A DNA stretch of 64,000 bases from Oscillospiraceae bacterium (GTDB lineage: Bacteria; Bacillota; Clostridia; Oscillospirales; Acutalibacteraceae): positions 218,738 through 282,737 of the forward strand of contig CADBBH010000001.1 in assembly GCA_902792905.1 (NCBI GenBank). Direction: 5' to 3'. Below the pieces are notes generated by a model. The model saw nothing but the letters and a program-made list of their open reading frames with translations, searched no databases and was not told the origin of the DNA. The position numbers and the translations under genes were made by a program. Positions 1 through 8,829 of the stretch are shown here, one piece after another; the stretch's first letter is position 1, and every line of letters starts with the position of its first letter.

Positions 1-1
1 C

Positions 2-694
2 GTGGAAAACAACATATGCTTTATTGGTCACAGAGGATACAGCGGAATCTATCATCAGAATACCGCTCTCGCATTTGAAAAAGCGGCGCAGAACGGATTC
101 GGCGGGTGCGAGACCGATATCAGAATGACGAGCGACGGAGTTTATGTCTGCTCTCACAACAGCGAAATAGAGCTTGAGGACGGCACGGAGCTTGAGGTTG
201 CCGACCATACATTTGCGGAACTGACGGCAAAGCCGATAAAAAACAGCAAGGGCTTTGATAAAGTATACCTCTGCACTTTCAAAGAATACCTCGAAATAAT
301 GAAAAAATATGATCTTATCTGCTTCATCGAGCTCAAGGGAGCGTTCAGCGATGAGCAGGTCAGAGAGGTATTCGATATAGCCGCAGAAACCTATGATTTG
401 CAGAAATGCATTCTTCAGTCATTTGATTTTGACAATCTTCTCAAAGCGCGCGCCCTCTTCCCAGACCTTCCGCTTATGCTGACCTACGGCGAGGGCGATA
501 CCGGCTACGAAAGATGCTTTGAATACGGTATTTCTATTGACTGCGATTACAAAGTGATTACAGAGGAAATGATTAAGGAATTCCATGACAGAGACCTTGA
601 AGTCGGCCTGTGGACTGCCAATGAGCTCCTCTCATTGAGCTACTGCAAATCTCTCGGCGTTGACTATATTGAAAGCGACTATTTTTCAAAATAA
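2..694 (+). CDS. Glycerophosphodiester phosphodiesterase family protein (5' end at window edge)
   Basis: Predicted GDPD-fold TIM-barrel enzyme that hydrolyses glycerophosphodiesters to sn-glycerol 3-phosphate and an alcohol. Counting from the GTG at position 2, the family signature HR(x)nExD(x)nH is complete: His10-Arg11, Glu37-Thr-Asp39 and His52. The usual PENT motif after HRG reads HQNT (Gln19), as it also does (PQNT) in the second GDPD of this window. No signal peptide is visible, so it is probably cytoplasmic. At 230 residues it matches compact bacterial GDPDs. The GTG sits at the window edge with no upstream sequence, so the true start may lie outside. The next gene begins 18 bases downstream, suggesting co-transcription. 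The exact substrate is unknown. Confidence 0.85.
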   Translation: MENNICFIGHRGYSGIYHQNTALAFEKAAQNGFGGCETDIRMTSDGVYVCSHNSEIELEDGTELEVADHTFAELTAKPIKNSKGFDKVYLCTFKEYLEIMKKYDLICFIELKGAFSDEQVREVFDIAAETYDLQKCILQSFDFDNLLKARALFPDLPLMLTYGEGDTGYERCFEYGISIDCDYKVITEEMIKEFHDRDLEVGLWTANELLSLSYCKSLGVDYIESDYFSK

Positions 695-712
695 TTTAAC
701 AGACGGTGCAAT

Positions 713-2461
713 ATGGAAAAGAAAGTTAATCCCGTAATAATACTGCCGGGAATCAATCATTCCCCGACTTTTCTCTATGATGAGAATGACAGGCAGATGT
801 TTGATTCAAACGGCAACCCCATTGGCGGCTCAATGTTTTTCCCCGATACGCGCGCCGCGAAGGAAAAATTCACCGCTCTTCTCAAAAAGCTCGCAACGGT
901 TGCATTTATTCAGAATGCGGATTTTGTCTATGAGAGGGCTTATGATGTGGGCTGCGCGGCGTTTGCTCCGCAGAGATGCAACATGAGCGGCGACCACGTC
1001 AACAATCTCAAGACAAAGCGCTGGAATTATCCCGTGAGCGAAATGCTTCAGGAGGATAAGGACTGGGTATATCTGATGGTCCCCATGCAGAAGGTGACCG
1101 CGATAACGGGTGAGGATAATTTTTATTTTTTCACCTTCAATCTTGTCGGCGACCCGATGAAAAGCGCCGCTGAACTCGATGAGTTTATAGAGATGGTAAA
1201 AGAGCAGAGAGGCTGCGAAAAGGTATCTCTCCTCCCAGTCAGCCTCGGCGGCACTATCCTCACCGCTTATCTCGATCAGTTCGGCCATGACAAAATCGAT
1301 AAAATAATCAATATAGTCGCCTGCCTTGACGGCACACCGATTGTAGCCGATATATATGCGCACAATTTCAATGTTTCCGCCGAATACCTTCATCATGATT
1401 TCCTTGCCGAAATCATCAAAGAGGAGAAAGGCAGAGGCACTATAGGATATATCATAAACACCCTTCTGCACCTGCTTCCTGAGGAAGCATTCAACCTCGC
1501 TCTAAAAGGGCTTGTTAATTCGGTGCTCGATACAATAATGATTAACTGCCCTCAGTTCTGGGCGATGGTCCCCTCTTACAGATATGACGAGCTTGCCGTT
1601 AAATATCTCGGCGACGCGGCTCATTCCGCTTTGAAAGCGAGAACCGACCGGTTCCAGCAGGCAAGGCTGAATCTCAGGGAAAACCTGCTCAAAGCCGCGG
1701 CGGACGGCGTCATTATAAATTCAATCTCCGGCTCAAATCTGAATTTCGGCGAGAAAATGTATTCTTTCCTGGGATGCGTCAATTCCGCGAAAAAATATAA
1801 CACAGACGGAGTAATCAACCTCGGCTCGACAACTCTCGGAGCGACAGGCGCGGCAGACGGCTCGGCTCTGCCCGAAGGATACAGACAGGTCAATGAGAGC
1901 CCCGATTATCCCGATTACAGCTACATCTCTCCCGACGGCAGGATTGACGCTTCGACCGCCGTTCTGCCCGATAACACCTGGATTTTCCTCGATCAGTATC
2001 ACGAGGTCGGCAGAAACGATTCTGTTCTCAATCTCGCGAAGGCGCTTATTCTCGGCGATATTGAAAACGTTCATTCCGATCCCGATAAATATCCGCAGTT
2101 CAATCGTTTCTGCAACACCTATGAGCTTCGCAGGCGCAAGTTGCCCGCCATAAATAAGATTATGGAAGAAATCGAAGCGGGAAAATTCCAGTGTTCGGAA
2201 ACGAGAAAAGCGGAATTTCAATCAATTATCGACGAGGCCGAAGCAGTGCTGAATCTTACAATCGGCGATGATGAAAGAGCGCAGGCTGTCTGCGAAAGAA
2301 TTGACAAAACGCTTATAGGGCTCGGCAGACTTGCCCCGAAAGAGAGCGACGGCAGGCGCGAGGAATTCTTTGAGAAATTCTCGGAGATGGTAAGCAAATC
2401 AACGCTCAGATACCTCGGCGGCGGAAATATAATTGATAAAATCAAAAAGAAACTCGGCTGA
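713..2461 (+). CDS. Large alpha/beta-hydrolase (lipase/esterase-like) protein
   Basis: A 582-residue protein with an N-terminal strand ending in LPGINHS, typical of the oxyanion loop of lipases and PGAP1/LCAT-like alpha/beta hydrolases. The likely nucleophile elbow is LLPVSLGGT around Ser177, where the first glycine of GxSxG is replaced by proline. A late histidine (His430, in QYHEVGRND) could complete the triad. The C-terminal 120 residues are charged and helical. No signal peptide is visible, so it is predicted cytoplasmic. It lies 18 bases after the GDPD gene and 18 bases before polA. A role in lipid or ester turnover is inferred from the fold only; I do not recognise a named family. Confidence 0.6.
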   Translation: MEKKVNPVIILPGINHSPTFLYDENDRQMFDSNGNPIGGSMFFPDTRAAKEKFTALLKKLATVAFIQNADFVYERAYDVGCAAFAPQRCNMSGDHVNNLKTKRWNYPVSEMLQEDKDWVYLMVPMQKVTAITGEDNFYFFTFNLVGDPMKSAAELDEFIEMVKEQRGCEKVSLLPVSLGGTILTAYLDQFGHDKIDKIINIVACLDGTPIVADIYAHNFNVSAEYLHHDFLAEIIKEEKGRGTIGYIINTLLHLLPEEAFNLALKGLVNSVLDTIMINCPQFWAMVPSYRYDELAVKYLGDAAHSALKARTDRFQQARLNLRENLLKAAADGVIINSISGSNLNFGEKMYSFLGCVNSAKKYNTDGVINLGSTTLGATGAADGSALPEGYRQVNESPDYPDYSYISPDGRIDASTAVLPDNTWIFLDQYHEVGRNDSVLNLAKALILGDIENVHSDPDKYPQFNRFCNTYELRRRKLPAINKIMEEIEAGKFQCSETRKAEFQSIIDEAEAVLNLTIGDDERAQAVCERIDKTLIGLGRLAPKESDGRREEFFEKFSEMVSKSTLRYLGGGNIIDKIKKKLG

Positions 2462-2479
2462 TAATAAAGGATTACATAT

Positions 2480-5056
2480 ATGAAACTGCTTGCAATTGAC
2501 GGAAACAGTATAGTCAACCGCGCGTTTTACGGAATAAAGCTGCTGACGACGAAGGATGGTAAATACTATACCAACGCCGTTTACGGCTTTTTAAGCATCC
2601 TGCTCAAACTCAGCGCGGATGTGAAGCCCGATGCCGTTGCCGTCGCGTTTGATGTCAGGGAGCCGACCTTCAGACATAAGATGTATGAGGGATACAAGGC
2701 AAACAGACACGGAATGCCCGATGAGCTTGCCGCCCAGATGCCGATTCTCAAGGATATTCTCGTTGCAATGGGATATAAGATTCTTGAAGCGCCCGGCTGG
2801 GAGGCAGATGATATATTAGGCACTCTCGCCAGTGCTGCGAGAGATGATGATTTCTGCTATATAGCAACAGGCGACAGGGATTCTCTCCAGCTTGTAAGAG
2901 ATAATGTAAATGTGCTGCTCGCTTCAACCAAAATGGGAAACGCTGTCACCGTGAAATATGACACGGCAAAAATCAAGGAGGATTATCTTGTTGATTCTCC
3001 TCGCCTTCTCATAGATATCAAAGCGCTTCAGGGCGATTCGTCGGACTGCATCCCCGGAGTTGCCGGAATAGGCGAAAAAACAGCGAAAGATCTCGTTTCA
3101 AAATTCGGAACCTTAGACGAAATTTACGCAAATCTCGATTCACTCGATATCAAAAAAGGCGTTCGAGACAAACTCGCGAACGAAAAGGATATGGCATACC
3201 TCAGCCGCACTCTCGGAACAATAAGCACCGAAGCACCGGTTGAAAAAGATTATGCGGTATATATCCCGTCGGAGCGTGACGCATATAAGCTCACCTCTAT
3301 TCTCTCACAGCTTGAGATGTTCAAGATGATTGAGCGCCTGAAACTCGAGAGCGTGCCCGTTCAGGCGGAGACAAAAGAAGAAACGACAGTTAAATCAGAG
3401 CTCTATACGGTTGAGGATACGGCGCTTCTGCTGAATACGCTGAAAAAGAACGGAAAAGCTTATTTCACTTTTGAAGACGGTATCTTTTATTTCGTGACTG
3501 CAAACGGAGTAGGCGCAGTCGAGCCCGATAATCCCGGATATGTATCATTCTGCTCAGATTTTCTTTTCAGCAAAGAAATAAAGAAATACACTTATAACTG
3601 CAAGTCGCTGTATTCATTCTTTTATGATTACAGAGTCGACATTCAGATAAATAAAATAGCCGGCGATGCCATGCTCGCGTCATATCTCGCAAATCCTTCA
3701 ACGGAAAGCACTCTTAAAAGGATAATAGAGGAATTCGCGGGCTATCTGCCCAGTGAAAATGCTGACACGCCCCTGCTGACCGCTTATCTTGAATCTGCTT
3801 TTGAAAAGCTCAACGCAATCATTGAAGAAAACGGCCAGCGTGAACTGTATGAAAATATTGAGCTTCCGCTCGCAAGAGTTCTCGCATCTATGGAAAAAGA
3901 AGGCTTTGAAGTCGATGCGGCAGGTATAGAAAATTTCGGCAATGAGCTCGGAGCAAAGATAGAAGCCATTGTCGGTGAAATCTATGAGGAAGCGGGATAT
4001 GAATTCAATCTCAATTCCCCGAAGCAGTTGGGCGAGGCGCTTTTTGAAAAAATGGGAATCCCCGCTAAAAAGAAGACCAAAAGCGGATATTCGACAAACG
4101 CGGAAGTGCTTGAATCACTTGCGCCCGAATTCCCCGTAGTGGCAAAAATTCTCGAATACCGCACTCTTGCAAAGCTCAAATCCACATACTGCGACGGTCT
4201 TCTCAAAGTCATCGGTGACGGCGGTAGGGTTCATTCTTCGCTAAACCAGACAGAAACAAGAACCGGCAGAATCTCATCCAGCGAGCCGAATCTTCAAAAT
4301 ATACCAGTGCGCTCACCTCTCGGAAAAGAAATGCGCAGATTCTTCAGAGCGAAAAAGGGCTGTGTGCTAGTTGATGCAGACTACTCCCAGATTGAGCTCA
4401 GAGTACTTGCCCATATGGCAAATGACAAAAATATGATTGACGCCTTCAATAACGGTGACGATATCCACGCAATCACCGCTTCACAGGTATTCAATATGCC
4501 GCTGATGATGGTAACACCGCTTATGAGAAGCCGCGCGAAGGCAGTCAATTTCGGCATTGTTTACGGCATCGGTGCATTCTCTCTTTCAAAGAATATCGGT
4601 GTCTCTGTGCCCGAAGCCAAAGAATATATAACTAACTACCTTGAGCATTTCAGCGCAGTGCGCGATTATATGAAAAAGGTAGTTGAAAACGCCCGAAAAG
4701 ACGGATATGTCAAGACGGTCTATAACCGCCGCCGCTATCTGCCCGAAATCAATTCCTCAAACGGAAACATACGCGCTTCAGCTGAAAGAATGGCTATGAA
4801 TATGCCTATTCAGGGCACTGCGGCAGATATAATCAAAATCGCTATGATAAGAGTTTTTGACGCTCTTGAAAAGATGAATTTCAAGGCAAAGCTTATACTT
4901 CAGGTTCATGATGAGCTCATTGTCGAAGCGCCGGAAAGCGAAGCGGAAATAGTTGCTTCCATTCTAAAAAGAGAGATGGAAAACGCGGTTCAGATGCGGG
5001 TTAATATGCTCGCCGATGTCGGTACGGGCAAAACATGGTATGAGGCGAAGAACTGA
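2480..5056 (+). CDS. polA: DNA polymerase I
   Basis: Family A DNA polymerase for Okazaki fragment processing and repair synthesis. Residues 1-290 form the 5'-3' (flap) exonuclease, starting KLLAIDGNSIVNRAF with the acidic EADDILGTLA segment and a helix-hairpin-helix (GVAGIGEKTA). Residues about 300-480 are a degenerate 3'-5' exonuclease domain in which the DxE metal site is absent, as in Bacillus-type enzymes, so proofreading is probably lost. The polymerase domain carries motif A (DADYSQIELR, near 632), motif B (RSRAKAVNFGIVYG) and motif C (QVHDELIVE, near 809). The length of 858 residues is normal. The ATG is preceded by an AAAGG ribosome binding site. rimI starts 1 base after the stop codon, so the two are co-transcribed. 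Confidence 0.97.
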   Translation: MKLLAIDGNSIVNRAFYGIKLLTTKDGKYYTNAVYGFLSILLKLSADVKPDAVAVAFDVREPTFRHKMYEGYKANRHGMPDELAAQMPILKDILVAMGYKILEAPGWEADDILGTLASAARDDDFCYIATGDRDSLQLVRDNVNVLLASTKMGNAVTVKYDTAKIKEDYLVDSPRLLIDIKALQGDSSDCIPGVAGIGEKTAKDLVSKFGTLDEIYANLDSLDIKKGVRDKLANEKDMAYLSRTLGTISTEAPVEKDYAVYIPSERDAYKLTSILSQLEMFKMIERLKLESVPVQAETKEETTVKSELYTVEDTALLLNTLKKNGKAYFTFEDGIFYFVTANGVGAVEPDNPGYVSFCSDFLFSKEIKKYTYNCKSLYSFFYDYRVDIQINKIAGDAMLASYLANPSTESTLKRIIEEFAGYLPSENADTPLLTAYLESAFEKLNAIIEENGQRELYENIELPLARVLASMEKEGFEVDAAGIENFGNELGAKIEAIVGEIYEEAGYEFNLNSPKQLGEALFEKMGIPAKKKTKSGYSTNAEVLESLAPEFPVVAKILEYRTLAKLKSTYCDGLLKVIGDGGRVHSSLNQTETRTGRISSSEPNLQNIPVRSPLGKEMRRFFRAKKGCVLVDADYSQIELRVLAHMANDKNMIDAFNNGDDIHAITASQVFNMPLMMVTPLMRSRAKAVNFGIVYGIGAFSLSKNIGVSVPEAKEYITNYLEHFSAVRDYMKKVVENARKDGYVKTVYNRRRYLPEINSSNGNIRASAERMAMNMPIQGTAADIIKIAMIRVFDALEKMNFKAKLILQVHDELIVEAPESEAEIVASILKREMENAVQMRVNMLADVGTGKTWYEAKN

Positions 5057-5057
5057 T

Positions 5058-5504
5058 ATGGAAACTGTAATCCGCCCGATGCTCCCCTCTGATGCGGAAA
5101 GCGTTGAAAATATTGAAAAAGAATGCTTCACATCGCCCTGGAAATATGAGGATATTCTCTATCACGCGTCAAACGGCAATTCGCATTTTCTCGTTGCCGT
5201 CATAGATGATAAAACTGCCGGCTACATCGGAGTAATCGAAACAGCGGGCGAAGCATATATCACGAATATTGCCGTGCTGCCCTCATTCAGAAGGCGCGGC
5301 ATAGCGAAAGCCCTGCTGACAGCCGCAGTTGACGGCGCAAAAAAAAGAGACTGCGAATTCATAACTCTCGAGGTTCGCGAGAGCAACAGCGCCGCGATTT
5401 CGCTCTATGAAGGTGCAGGCTTTGTGAAGGCGGGAGTAAGGAAAAATTTCTATTCAAATCCTCCCGAAAACGCAGTTCTTTATACTTTACTTTTCAAGGA
5501 ATAA
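5058..5504 (+). CDS. rimI: Ribosomal-protein-alanine N-acetyltransferase RimI-like
   Basis: GNAT-family acetyltransferase of 148 residues, resembling RimI, which acetylates the N-terminal alanine of ribosomal protein S18. The acetyl-CoA pyrophosphate loop is visible as AVLPSFRRRGIAKALL, and the C-terminal part (NSAAISLYEGAGF, then FYSNP) matches the RimI family. The ATG at 5058 lies one base beyond the polA stop; the open frame extends upstream inside polA, but those codons belong to polA. tsaD follows after 4 bases. The rimI-tsaD pairing is common in Firmicutes, usually together with tsaE and tsaB, which are not adjacent here. The S18 substrate (rpsR) is encoded at 42.2 kb. Substrate specificity is inferred from family and context. 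Confidence 0.88.
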   Translation: METVIRPMLPSDAESVENIEKECFTSPWKYEDILYHASNGNSHFLVAVIDDKTAGYIGVIETAGEAYITNIAVLPSFRRRGIAKALLTAAVDGAKKRDCEFITLEVRESNSAAISLYEGAGFVKAGVRKNFYSNPPENAVLYTLLFKE

Positions 5505-5508
5505 AACA

Positions 5509-6525
5509 ATGAAAATTCTTGCAATCGAATCCTCCTGCGATGAGACCGCCGCCGCGGTGGTTGAAGACGGCAGACGCGTGCTTTCAAATGTAATTGCTTC
5601 GCAGGTGGAGAGCCATATAATCTACGGCGGAGTCGTGCCCGAAATTGCTTCGAGGATGCACGCCGAGGCAATAAGCGGAGTGGTCCGAGCCGCTCTTAAA
5701 GACGCAAAGACGGATATTTCCGATATAGAGGCAATCGGCGTCACCTATGCTCCCGGACTTATCGGTGCTCTGCTGGTCGGCACCAATTTTGCCAAAGGTC
5801 TCGCCTATTCCGCGGGCAAGCCGCTCATTCCGACGCATCATCTTCGCTCGCATATAGCGGCAAATTATATCACCTCACCCGGGCTTGAGCCGCCTTTTCT
5901 CTGCCTTGTGGTTTCGGGCGGTCACAGCCATATAGTCGCGGTAAATGATTATACGGATTTCACCGTAATCGGCAAGACCAGGGACGATGCCGCAGGCGAA
6001 TGCATGGATAAATCCGCGAGAGCCATGGGGCTCGATTATCCGGGCGGAAAGAATCTTGATATAATTAGCAGAAGCGGCAACCCGAACGCCTACGAATTCC
6101 CTCATCCGAAGATTGACGGCAGCAAATATGATTTCAGCTTTTCGGGGCTGAAAACCGCGGTTGTAAATACGATTCATAATGCAAAACAGAAGGGTGAAGA
6201 GATAAATGTTCCGGATCTCGGAGCATCATGCATTGAGACGGTGACCGATATCCTCACCTCAAAGACGATTGAGGCGGCAAAGGAATTCGGTTTTGATAGA
6301 ATCGCGCTGGCAGGCGGCGTCTCGGCGAATTCACGCCTGAGAGAAAAAATGACCGTCCTCTGCAAAGAGAACAATTTTGCGCTGTATATGCCGGAGCTCT
6401 CCCTGTGCGGAGACAATGCCGCGATGGTCGGCGCTCAGGCATATTACGAATACAAGGCGGGGCACATTGCCGGCCTTGACCTCAACTCTTATGCGACTAT
6501 GCCGATTGACAAAATAGAATATTGA
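5509..6525 (+). CDS. tsaD: tRNA N6-adenosine threonylcarbamoyltransferase TsaD
   Basis: Catalytic subunit that transfers the threonylcarbamoyl group from TC-AMP to A37 of ANN-decoding tRNAs (t6A), acting with TsaB and TsaE. The Kae1/TsaD ASKHA fold is recognisable from ILAIESSCDETAAAVV at the N-terminus, the metal-binding histidines in THHLRSH, the phosphate-binding loops VVSGGHSH and SFSGLKTAV, and a C-terminal LAGGVSANSRLR plus CGDNAAMVG. The length of 338 residues is normal. It is the last gene of the opening plus-strand run and ends just before a strong hairpin shared with the convergent GDPD gene. mtaB at 29.5 kb would act on the same modified base. Confidence 0.96.
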   Translation: MKILAIESSCDETAAAVVEDGRRVLSNVIASQVESHIIYGGVVPEIASRMHAEAISGVVRAALKDAKTDISDIEAIGVTYAPGLIGALLVGTNFAKGLAYSAGKPLIPTHHLRSHIAANYITSPGLEPPFLCLVVSGGHSHIVAVNDYTDFTVIGKTRDDAAGECMDKSARAMGLDYPGGKNLDIISRSGNPNAYEFPHPKIDGSKYDFSFSGLKTAVVNTIHNAKQKGEEINVPDLGASCIETVTDILTSKTIEAAKEFGFDRIALAGGVSANSRLREKMTVLCKENNFALYMPELSLCGDNAAMVGAQAYYEYKAGHIAGLDLNSYATMPIDKIEY

Positions 6526-6533
6526 AAAAGCAA

Positions 6534-6553
6534 CCCTCTCCAATCGGAGAGGG
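6534..6553. terminator. Bidirectional intrinsic terminator between tsaD and GDPD
   Basis: Perfect 8-bp stem (CCCTCTCC pairing with GGAGAGGG) around the 4-base loop AATC, lying between two convergent genes. It is flanked by an A-rich stretch upstream and TATTATTT downstream, so it can act in both directions, although the T-tract is weak. Confidence 0.8.
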
Positions 6554-6559
6554 TATTAT

Positions 6560-7303
6560 TTACAGTATTTCCAGCTTATGAATCATTATATCGGGGTAAT
6601 CGGTGATGACTCCGTCAACTCCCCATTGGGAGTATTTATTAATCAGCGAAATATCGTTTACGGTCCAGGGCATCACCTTGATATCTTTGGCATGAGCCCG
6701 TTTAACCAGATCCTCATTGATAAACGACCTGTGTGGAAGAAGAAAATCAAAACTGTTCTTCAGGGCATTCTGTACGGGATCAAAAAGCTTGTTTTTAACC
6801 GCAGTGCCGAAAAACGGATAGAGAAAACCGGTTCTGATTTCGGGACAAACCCGCTTTGAAAAACTGAGGAGGTTTCCGTCAAAGCTTGAGATAAGTGCTT
6901 CGGCCTCAAGATTATATTCCTTTATCTTTGAAATGATTCTCTCAACTGTTTCTTTGCCAAGTTTATCGCGCTTGATCTCTATATCGATGAGCTTCGCTCC
7001 TCCTTGCTTCATTCTCTGCAAGAAATCATCAAAAGTCGCTATCGATGTATTCTTGAACTTTGAACCGAACCATGAGCCGAAATCATAATTGAAGAGCTCG
7101 CCGAGGTATTTCTCATTGATTTTGCCTCTGCCGTCTGAGGTCGCCTTGATACTGCTGTTATGGCAGAGCACAAGGTGACCGTCTTTTGTTGTTCTCACAT
7201 CGGTCTCTACTCCGTCGGCATTCTGCCCGAGAGCTATATCAAATGCCTCAAGGGTATTCTGCGGAGCGTATTTATTTGCGCCTCTGTGTGCAATTACAAG
7301 CAT
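6560..7303 (-). CDS. Glycerophosphodiester phosphodiesterase
   Basis: A 247-residue cytoplasmic GDPD. The sequence opens MLVIAHRGANKYAPQNTLEAF, giving the HR pair, followed by GVETDVRTTKDGHLVLCHN with the Glu-x-Asp and catalytic His. Further family features are the IEIK segment after the central barrel and a C-terminal MPWTVN plus GVDGVITDYP. It releases glycerol 3-phosphate from deacylated phospholipids. The start has a GAAAGAAG ribosome binding site. It is the last gene of the long minus-strand run, 17 bases after the secreted phosphatase gene, which suggests joint scavenging of phosphate or glycerol phosphate. It is only distantly similar to the first GDPD in this window. Confidence 0.9.
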   Translation of the reverse strand: MLVIAHRGANKYAPQNTLEAFDIALGQNADGVETDVRTTKDGHLVLCHNSSIKATSDGRGKINEKYLGELFNYDFGSWFGSKFKNTSIATFDDFLQRMKQGGAKLIDIEIKRDKLGKETVERIISKIKEYNLEAEALISSFDGNLLSFSKRVCPEIRTGFLYPFFGTAVKNKLFDPVQNALKNSFDFLLPHRSFINEDLVKRAHAKDIKVMPWTVNDISLINKYSQWGVDGVITDYPDIMIHKLEIL

Positions 7304-7320
7304 CTTGTTACTTCTTTCAA

Positions 7321-8808
7321 TCAGAATGTATCGTCAACGATAACGCTCTCAAGAATTCTCGGAACGATGAAAAGGAATTTCGGCAGCCAGATTCCGAATG
7401 CGTAACCCGCTAGAGCCGCTATGCTCGGAATGAGACCGATTGCGTATTCAAATTCGCTTGTTGTATTGTCGCCTGTAAATGAAATTTCGTTTTTGCCGGT
7501 TTCCTTCTCAAGAGTGAATGTATCGGTATTGGTGATGAGGCGCTCGCCACTCTCATCTTTAAGCTCATCGGAGAGAATATAGGAATTGAAAGTGAGCTTG
7601 CCGCCGTCAATGCTGACAGTATTGAAGCACCCGCCGATATTTTCCTCTTTTGTATCATCGAAGTTCTCGCCGTTCCAGTAATTGCCGTAACCGCCCTTTT
7701 GAATAATAAGGGTGTTTATGAATTTTGTATTCATAAATGAATCTGCGAGGAACTTGCGCACCTCATATCTTTTAGAGCCGGCAGTACCGAGCAGAACATA
7801 GGTTGCGCCGTTATCATCGAGCTTATTGCCCTTGAGGCGCTTTGTGCGCAGATACTGATGATCGTGACCGCTGATTATAAGGTCAACTCCGCATTCATCG
7901 GCGACCTTGGTCAGCGACTGCTGAAGATACATGGCATCGGGCCATTTGCCGTCCTTACCGAGGGTATAGGGCGATTTATGCATAGCAATAATCTTCCAGT
8001 CCTTATCGGTGGAATTCATATCGTTTTTAAGCCATTTGAGCTGGGGAATCGTCACGGAAATGAGATCGTTTGTGTTGACAACGGCTATATGAGCGTTGCC
8101 GTAATCGAATGAATAGTTGACACCGTCTTTAATCTGCACGGATTCTCTCGTATCGAGATTGAACATATTGTTGAACCAGTATTCACATCCGAAGCCGTCG
8201 TGATTGCCCGCAACGGGAACATGAGTATACTGCAGATTAATCGGATCAAACGAATCGGCATATAAATCCCATTCCTCGTTGGTTGAATCATTTGTGTAAT
8301 CTCCTGCCGCGAGAATAAAACCTGCGTCGGGAGCGGCCTTTATCGCCGCTTTGACTGTATCAGCCGCTTTTTCGAAATTCTCTGCGGAGCTCGCCTGGAC
8401 ATCTGCAATTGCTATGAATTCAAAGCTCTCGTCGCCGTCATCGGTGACAAATCTGCCCTCTTCGCTTCTTGAATCCCTGCTGCCGACCGTGTAGGTGTAT
8501 TCCGCGCCCGGTTCAAGACCCGTAACCTTTGCCTTGTGGCAGAAGTTGCCCTCCCACTCAAACACTTCGTCATAGGTGATATTTGCAGGATTGACGCCCT
8601 CTATCTCAACAAGGGAATCTGTTTTGCTCTTGGTATACCAGCAAAACCCCCTCTCGCTCTTCGCATCGCCGTTAATGGTGACATGAATTCTGAACGGAGC
8701 AGAATCATCCTGATGAGCCGTATCATCGGCAAAAGCGAATGTGCTGTATCCTGAAATCAGGGCAATTACAAGAAAAACCGAAATGAACTTGAAAAAACTG
8801 TTTTTCAT
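7321..8808 (-). CDS. Secreted purple-acid-phosphatase-like metallophosphoesterase
   Basis: Exported calcineurin-like phosphoesterase of 495 residues. An N-terminal signal peptide ends near FAFA, followed by a fibronectin-type-III-like domain (residues about 35-120) as in purple acid phosphatases. The metallophosphoesterase domain then shows the order IADVQ, LAAGDYTND, VAGNHDG, AMHKSPY and SGHDHQYLRT, covering the two-metal ligands. The C-terminus (about 455-485) has a hydrophobic stretch that may anchor the protein to the membrane. AGAGG precedes the ATG. It lies between the SDR and GDPD genes, so it may feed phosphate scavenging. The natural substrate is not deducible. Confidence 0.87.
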   Translation of the reverse strand: MKNSFFKFISVFLVIALISGYSTFAFADDTAHQDDSAPFRIHVTINGDAKSERGFCWYTKSKTDSLVEIEGVNPANITYDEVFEWEGNFCHKAKVTGLEPGAEYTYTVGSRDSRSEEGRFVTDDGDESFEFIAIADVQASSAENFEKAADTVKAAIKAAPDAGFILAAGDYTNDSTNEEWDLYADSFDPINLQYTHVPVAGNHDGFGCEYWFNNMFNLDTRESVQIKDGVNYSFDYGNAHIAVVNTNDLISVTIPQLKWLKNDMNSTDKDWKIIAMHKSPYTLGKDGKWPDAMYLQQSLTKVADECGVDLIISGHDHQYLRTKRLKGNKLDDNGATYVLLGTAGSKRYEVRKFLADSFMNTKFINTLIIQKGGYGNYWNGENFDDTKEENIGGCFNTVSIDGGKLTFNSYILSDELKDESGERLITNTDTFTLEKETGKNEISFTGDNTTSEFEYAIGLIPSIAALAGYAFGIWLPKFLFIVPRILESVIVDDTF

Positions 8809-8829
8809 TATTCAAACCTCTTTCTTAAA

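Noticed and set aside
3600-3950. Proofreading exonuclease activity in DNA polymerase I
   Set aside because: The acidic DxE and partner residues of the 3'-5' exonuclease are missing; this is normal for many Firmicute polA genes and not a novelty.
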